Assembly: GCA_963573305.1 (NCBI GenBank)
Contig: OY754329.1
Span: forward strand, 149,059,266 to 149,123,265
DNA length: 64,000 nucleotides
Source: Pyrrhosoma nymphula
Lineage: Eukaryota > Arthropoda > Insecta > Odonata > Coenagrionidae
Direction of reading: 5' to 3'
A program made the translations under genes and the position numbers. Below, one piece after another: positions 59,027-64,000 of the stretch (within the stretch, counting starts at the first letter, position 1; each line of letters opens with the position of its first letter). Under the pieces are notes generated by a model, which had not been told where the DNA came from, made no database searches, and saw nothing but the letters and a program-made list of their open reading frames with translations.

Positions 59027-61983
59027 ACTAAATCTTGCAGGGAATATAAGCACAAGTTTATTACATATTTTGAATTACTAAATTTTCTTAATTTTTGTAG
59101 GAAAAGAAAAATTGGTAAGGTATTTATCCACAATATTTTTATTACCCCGACCCAGGTGTCAACGGGTAACCACCATTTTCAAGGTAAAGAACTTCAAAAA
59201 TGCCCTGGTATATATATGCCTCCGTCAAAGGAAGGAATATGGGGAAGGTAACGTAAGAACAAAAACAAATTAAGTCTACATGGAGTGGGAGAGTTTTGAA
59301 GTTTTTACATTTTACAATTTGAAGTTTGCAACAAATTTTCTTTTCTTACGAAAATGAAAGTGAAGCCAGAGATATTTTGAGTTAAATTTGTAAGGTGAAA
59401 ACCTAATTCTCGATTACATCCGCATCAATTTTTCAATCGTATACTCATAGCATGTCGGAAAGTCAAGGTCTAAAATTGAATAAGTTATACGTCATAAGTT
59501 TTAATTCCAAATTGGTAGAACATATTGCAAGCATGACATTCTTTGTTGGGCTAAATAATAACATGCTTTAATTAAAGCACAAATGGGAAATATAATTTTT
59601 GTACCATTTACATTATGGCATTCTTGGTTAGTTTCTCTGTATAAACAGATGTAACTACTTAAATAAAACATGGTCCTAGTATTTTTTCGAATTAGTTGAA
59701 AAATTATTAAAATTTCCACTCAATGACACATTCACATGATTCACACCCACGATTACCGCGTTAGCTACCTTAAACCTAGGCGAATCGAAGAGAAAAATTC
59801 CGCCAGCGGAGGTATAATTAAAACCATGTGTTCACACAGAAATAGATCCGCAGGCAGGAATATTACGGAAAGACATATTTTTTCAGATTTTATTCGCGAT
59901 ACCTATGCCACGCTAAGCAGTAAGATGGGGAGAGGGTGATACCATTGAAACATTAAGAGCGGAGCCGTTTCTCATTCAATGCCCTCTCTTCCTCGTTCCT
60001 TTGTTTCAAACACAATATGCGAGCACAATGGGGAGTTCACGCGTTAGCTTTACCATCACCAACCCCCGCCGCCAATCATGTAGCTGTCTGCATGCATAAA
60101 TAACGGTCGCGCTCTCCAGCTAGATGATTAGATAACCGCCGCTAGCAAGTGACGACACTTGCACTTAACTTTAACTAGAGACTCTGAGGGTAAAATATAT
60201 TTAGTCTACCCCGAAATACTGCACGATTATTTGATCGACTGGCTAACAAAGAAAATAAACACAAAAACTTGTAATGAGAACCTTTTTCCATAACATTATG
60301 AAAGATTACCATTAAGCACCTTACTTAAACGATTACTTCGTAGCGAATTCCATTGATTGAATTAAAGTGAATGTGTTTAAATCATTCTCAATGCGAAGCC
60401 CTTTCTATTTACCGTGTATTTTACTCAATTAAGAAGTCATATGAAATCATAGTCACTTTGCAACCTAAAACCATCCAAAGGTTTACTGTTTCCTGCTAAT
60501 ACTTCTATCTAATATAATTCTACCTCAAATCAACCTTCCCGATTACCATGCCGAGCGTGATGCAAAACCTTATAACAAACAGGACTGACCTGATAGGTTG
60601 AATTTTAAACCGTAAGAAGCGACTCAAGTGAGAGGGCTATTTTTTAATTTTAAAATAATTAGCTACGACGGTCACATCCAATTCTGAGCACGCATGTACT
60701 TCCAATTTGTCCCAGGGCCACATAGCTACTCTCCTCTCATTCTTAACCCCTCAGAGATTTAGCTAATATTTAGCCATAAGGACATATGAGATTCCTATAT
60801 TCCTTTTCAATATTTTTCTACGCATTAACTTCTCCCTTGAATCCGTAAGAATGAAGTGTTACTTCTGCTAAACGTGATTTGATAAGAACCATATTGTACC
60901 CCACCAGCGAAGTTTTGATGACATGGTGAGGGCTCAATAGTAAGATCAAGCTTAAACCGTATCCAAACACACCATACGCATATTATCGTTCCTAAAACCA
61001 AAAAATATAAGATTAATAGAATTTATATTAATATCATAATATTGATGCTTGAAATCTTTGAATAAATAATTTCTCCTAAATACATGCCGCTAACACGAAT
61101 AGAAGAAACCAAAATTTTTAAAGTTAGTTTATTTTTCGCTAATTTTAACACAGCTAGATAGCCGCACGAGCACAACAAAGACTACAAGCCCCACTGTCAT
61201 CTATTCCAAGGTAGGTCACCTCTCATTCCCACCTATCAAACCTACAAAAGAGTAGAGGATTTAATGTATTAATTTGTATGTACATGCAATAATTAACCTG
61301 CTTATTTTAAAAGCGCATTAAGAATATCTTTGCTCCTCAGGTTTATTATTGAAAATTAATTATAATTTAATTCCTTCTATTTATTATTCTTCTATTCCTT
61401 TAACTCTTCCTTAAATTCAAAACCTTCTCCTTTACACCCTTTCGAATGTTGCCCAAGTCCAGCGTGAGTACAACAGTAGTAGGTGTTGAAGAAATAAGTC
61501 GAAACGCGATTCCCCTGGACTGAAATGTGCTGGAGAAACGTCGAAAAATTGTTTATGGGAACATGAATAGCTCTCGCCGTGAGAACGTTTTAAGTGTTAG
61601 AAAGTCGAATCGTTTGCTTAAACCTGTTTCTGTAAATGAAAACTCCGAATCCCATCTGCCTTAACTCCCTCTATAACTCCTCCCTCAGTTGCTGGTCGCC
61701 TCCCAAACCAGCCAACCTCCTTGGGTACCTACGTGAACCATTGCCTTCCAGTTAGCCTCAATGAGTATTCATTTTTCCATTCGATTAATACTTCACATGA
61801 GGTGCACACAGAAAGTTTTCCGTTTCATAAACGATTCTAAAAGCAAAAAGGGCATGAATCAGGACAAGGTTTTTACCAAAGGAAAGAAAGTTCTAATTCA
61901 CCAATGTCTCAAAAGACTCCCGCATATCATGAATACAATATTATCAGTATTCATCTGAATCGCAGTGCTTGGATTACAGGATG
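59027..61983. other. No recognisable gene
   Basis: AT-rich DNA with a somewhat GC-richer patch near 60.06-60.17 kb. A GTTGAAGAAATAAGTCGAAACGCG string at about 61.48 kb looks vaguely ribozyme-like but lacks a proper core. Confidence 0.4.
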
Positions 61984-62062
61984 AGTCCCAAGAGGCCGAG
62001 CCCAGATTTGAATTCCGAAGGCTGTGGTCCTTAGATGAACGCTCTACCAGCTCCATGTTGAG
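61984..62062 (-). repeat. tRNA-like segment (SINE head or tRNA pseudogene)
   Basis: The minus strand reads GGAGCTGGTAGAGCG (A-box), then CGGAATTCAAATCTGG (B-box-like) at tRNA spacing. The acceptor stem is not evident. A SINE head of a third type is possible. Confidence 0.45.
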
Positions 62063-62364
62063 AAAAACCAACTTTGTAATTTCCACAACTTTGTGCAACC
62101 AGCTGTTTTTCCGCACCTTCTGTGCGGAAATTTTATCCGGGAGATCAAATCTGGTCATGCGGTGAGGGACTCCCATAATTTCTTTGGAGACAAAATCGAA
62201 CAAGAATTCAATTGTCCTTCGTGAGAAGCCATATTCCGCCTTGATTTTATGAGCCAATATAGAAACCACTATTTCTGTATCTTACGTAACTGTGCAAGAC
62301 TTCCTTGGTTCCCAAAAATAGTCATACAAATATTTTAGATATTATCTCAACGCCTGCTTATTAG

Positions 62365-62530
62365 TTATTCGGGGAAGCGACCGACAACAGACGTCATTTT
62401 CCTAATGGAGGATAGGTGGGTGGGTTGGTAAGGACGGGATGTTTCATAGATCAGATGAAGGATGGAGAGAAACTCGGCGTCGGCTTTAGCCTACTTTTAA
62501 CGAATGCCGTCAAGATGGCCACAGTAGGTA
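62365..62530 (-). mobile_element. SINE family A, 3' part
   Basis: The minus-strand copy shows CGGCATTCGTTAAAAG, GCCGACGCCGAGTTTC, CTCTCCATCCTTC and TGTCGGTCGCTTCCCC in the usual order. The head is absent or displaced (see 62990-63118). G-rich, G-quadruplex-prone sequence follows at 62.56-62.69 kb on the plus strand. Confidence 0.55.
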
Positions 62531-62727
62531 TAACGCCTCATCCGGCAGACGGAAAGAGTGGTAGGGAAGGAAACGAGGGTGAGAGGAGGCGGGTGATGAA
62601 ATTTGGAAGGGGGAAGGGTAAGAAGGCAAGGGGGTAAAAGAGTGCGGGTGGTGGAGAAGGGAGGAGCAGTGTTGTGGTATTGCCCGTCGAAAGGTGGGAA
62701 GAACTCCAGGAGGGGTGGGGAAGTCGC

Positions 62728-62972
62728 GCGTTGCGTTGTCTTTCGTTGACGACAGTTTCTCCAGCCATCCTGCTGGCGTCCTCATGCCAGAAATACAAGT
62801 TCTCAGTCCGTGTTACATAAGGGGTTATATAATGGTTAGTCGCCAATCAGGAACAAGGTACGACTCAACAACTTCCTAAACAAAATCCATTTAAAATTTG
62901 CATGGACACTTCTGACCTGAAAACGCCAGTAGTATGGCTGGAGGAAGTCGTCAACAAAAGGCAATGCAACGC
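62728..62972. repeat. Inverted repeat, about 65-bp arms
   Basis: GCGTTGCGTTGTC...CGTTGACGAC...CCAGCCATCCTGCTGGCG (62728-62792) is matched in reverse complement at 62910-62972 with about 80% identity, around a 117-bp spacer. It could be a foldback element inserted between two SINE parts, or two opposed repeat copies. Confidence 0.6.
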
Positions 62973-62989
62973 AGAGGGAATCCCGAAAG

Positions 62990-63118
62990 CCGAGCTGCAT
63001 ACTTTAAGAGACACTCAGGTAGGGATTGGGATTCGAATAAAAAATCTCTGCCTCCGTATAGATTCGAAACCGGGGTCTAAAGATAGGAAGCCAGTACTCT
63101 AATCACCGCGCCAACTCG
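62990..63118 (-). mobile_element. SINE family A, tRNA-derived head
   Basis: The minus strand reads GAGTTGGCGCGGTGATTAG, then GAGTACTGGCTTCC, then CCGGTTTCGAATC (B-box), then GAATCCCAATCCC. This is the best-preserved A-box of the family in the window. The body is interrupted by the inverted repeat. Confidence 0.6.
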
Positions 63119-63711
63119 ATCCCCTTAACACCGTTCGATTATATTATTATGAAGTAACACAAACCCATTGTTTCTCAGCGACATACATCACATCGTGTTT
63201 TTCATTTCACCCACTCTACACATTCATTAAATAGCATTCTTCCGACTCAATTAGGATGCTCGCTCCTCATACCGATCCGAAAGCTTCTCTAAATCCCAAG
63301 AAAATCATCTGCCATCTTCTGGATTAATTGTTTCTCGGAAAACAATGTTGTCGGCAATCAATCAACGTCACCCTCTTGCCTACGAGGGGATTAATGAAGG
63401 TGGGGAAGAAAGTAGGCCCTGACACTCTTGCACGTGGTTGTACACTGGCTGTCAGTCACCCCTCTCACTTTTGGGCTTTACAATTCACCAGGAGTTCATT
63501 TTCCCACCTGCCAGGTCGTATCTCTTAATCACAGTCAACTGTTGGAACGTACACGATCCATAGCAGGTATTCACGCTGTTTCTCTATAAGCAGAGCTGTG
63601 AATGCTGGGAAATTTTTAATGAATTAAATTAGGAAATTATAAATATTTCTGAACTACAACAAATATGACACTGAGAGACAGGCATGAGTGCAGTGAGTCA
63701 AATATCGTCAT
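63119..63711. other. No recognisable gene
   Basis: Mixed DNA up to the LINE fragment at the edge, no motif. Confidence 0.4.
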
Positions 63712-64000
63712 GTGTGCAGTAAGACGAGAGAATTCTTGAGCAGTGTATTCGAAGACGCAATCTCTAATGAAGTAAAAGTCGCATCGGAGGTCCCACAGGG
63801 GAGTGTAATAGGCGCAATTCTATTTCTTTTGTATATTAGCGACATCGGTGAAGTAGTTGAAAGGAGGCTTCGATTATTTTCAGACGGAGCAGTAGTATAC
63901 AGGAAAAATCGTAGACTTAATGATATGCAAGCGATAACGAAGGACCTCGAGGCAATACAGGAGTGGTGCAATACGTGACAGCTAGAATTATATTAGAAAA
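63712..64000 (+). pseudogene. LINE reverse transcriptase fragment at the window edge
   Basis: The frame reads REFLSSVFED, then VPQGSVIGAILFLLYISDI (a highly conserved LINE polymerase block), then RLFSDGAVVYRKN where FADD is expected. The second catalytic aspartate is replaced (FSDG), so the copy cannot be active. A stop follows EWCNT at 63978. The style matches the CR1/L2-like remnant at 18.7 kb. It is cut by the window end. Confidence 0.75.

Noticed and set aside
61480..61545. GAAGAAATAAGTCGAAACGCG as ribozyme-like
   Set aside because: No paired stem II and no proper core; left as unclassified.
11139..62062. Functional tRNA genes at the tRNA-like segments
   Set aside because: None has a paired acceptor stem or a complete cloverleaf that I could draw; repeated copies point to SINE heads.
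1..64000. CRISPR arrays, bacterial operons, phage or plasmid genes
   Set aside because: No regular spacer-repeat arrays, no dense gene packing, and all recognised proteins are eukaryotic mobile-element types.

Overview
This is a repeat-rich, AT-rich eukaryotic window, most likely from an arthropod and probably an insect. The clues are the mix of elements: non-LTR retrotransposons of several clades, Penelope-like elements (PLEs), a PIF/Harbinger transposon, a hAT-type non-autonomous element and tRNA-derived SINEs. Two AG/GT-bounded intron models fit the one element with genes, and nothing looks bacterial (no operons, no ribosome binding sites). I cannot name the species. I found no convincing host protein-coding exon. 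Nearly every recognisable protein segment belongs to a mobile element, so the window is probably intergenic or lies inside a large intron.

Left part (1-20 kb): a truncated PLE with a GIY-YIG endonuclease end and an inverted copy of its own 3' tail (1.6-2.4 kb); a LINE 3' end (4.0-4.3 kb); two candidate non-autonomous DNA elements (4.3-4.8 and 8.4-8.6 kb); a decayed LINE endonuclease domain on the minus strand (15.9-17.0 kb); a second PLE end with a hammerhead ribozyme motif (17.5-18.65 kb); a decayed LINE reverse transcriptase (18.7-19.7 kb); and a 212-bp insertion carrying a decayed hammerhead (19.76-19.97 kb).

Middle (20-47 kb): two copies of one LINE family on the minus strand (23.8-24.7 and 26.7-28.6 kb). 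The second is split by a 1,304-bp hAT-like element with an exact 8-bp target duplication. At 30.9-32.7 kb a 5'-truncated R4/Dong-like LINE with a restriction-like endonuclease lies inside the TAA-rich tail of another LINE. At 36.7-38.0 kb two LINE 3' ends face each other as a long inverted repeat. At 42.7-46.7 kb a LINE reverse transcriptase is interrupted, in frame, by a 3-kb PIF/Harbinger transposon. Its two genes (MADF protein on plus, HARBI1-type transposase on minus) interlock: each gene's large intron contains a coding exon of the other.

Right part (47-64 kb) is mostly unrecognised AT-rich DNA with a GAGAC-rich block, SINE copies, a 467-bp element with terminal inverted repeats, and a near-palindromic 196-bp insertion with a 12-bp target duplication (58.8-59.0 kb) whose minus strand holds an intact hammerhead core. 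A LINE reverse transcriptase fragment runs off the right edge.

The most interesting thread is the set of hammerhead-type motifs tied to Penelope-like sequence at four places. At two of them (1.6 and 58.8 kb) the inserted copy begins with an inverted copy of its own 3' tail. The second thread is the interlocked Harbinger gene pair. Family calls come from motif recognition by eye; no database search was possible.
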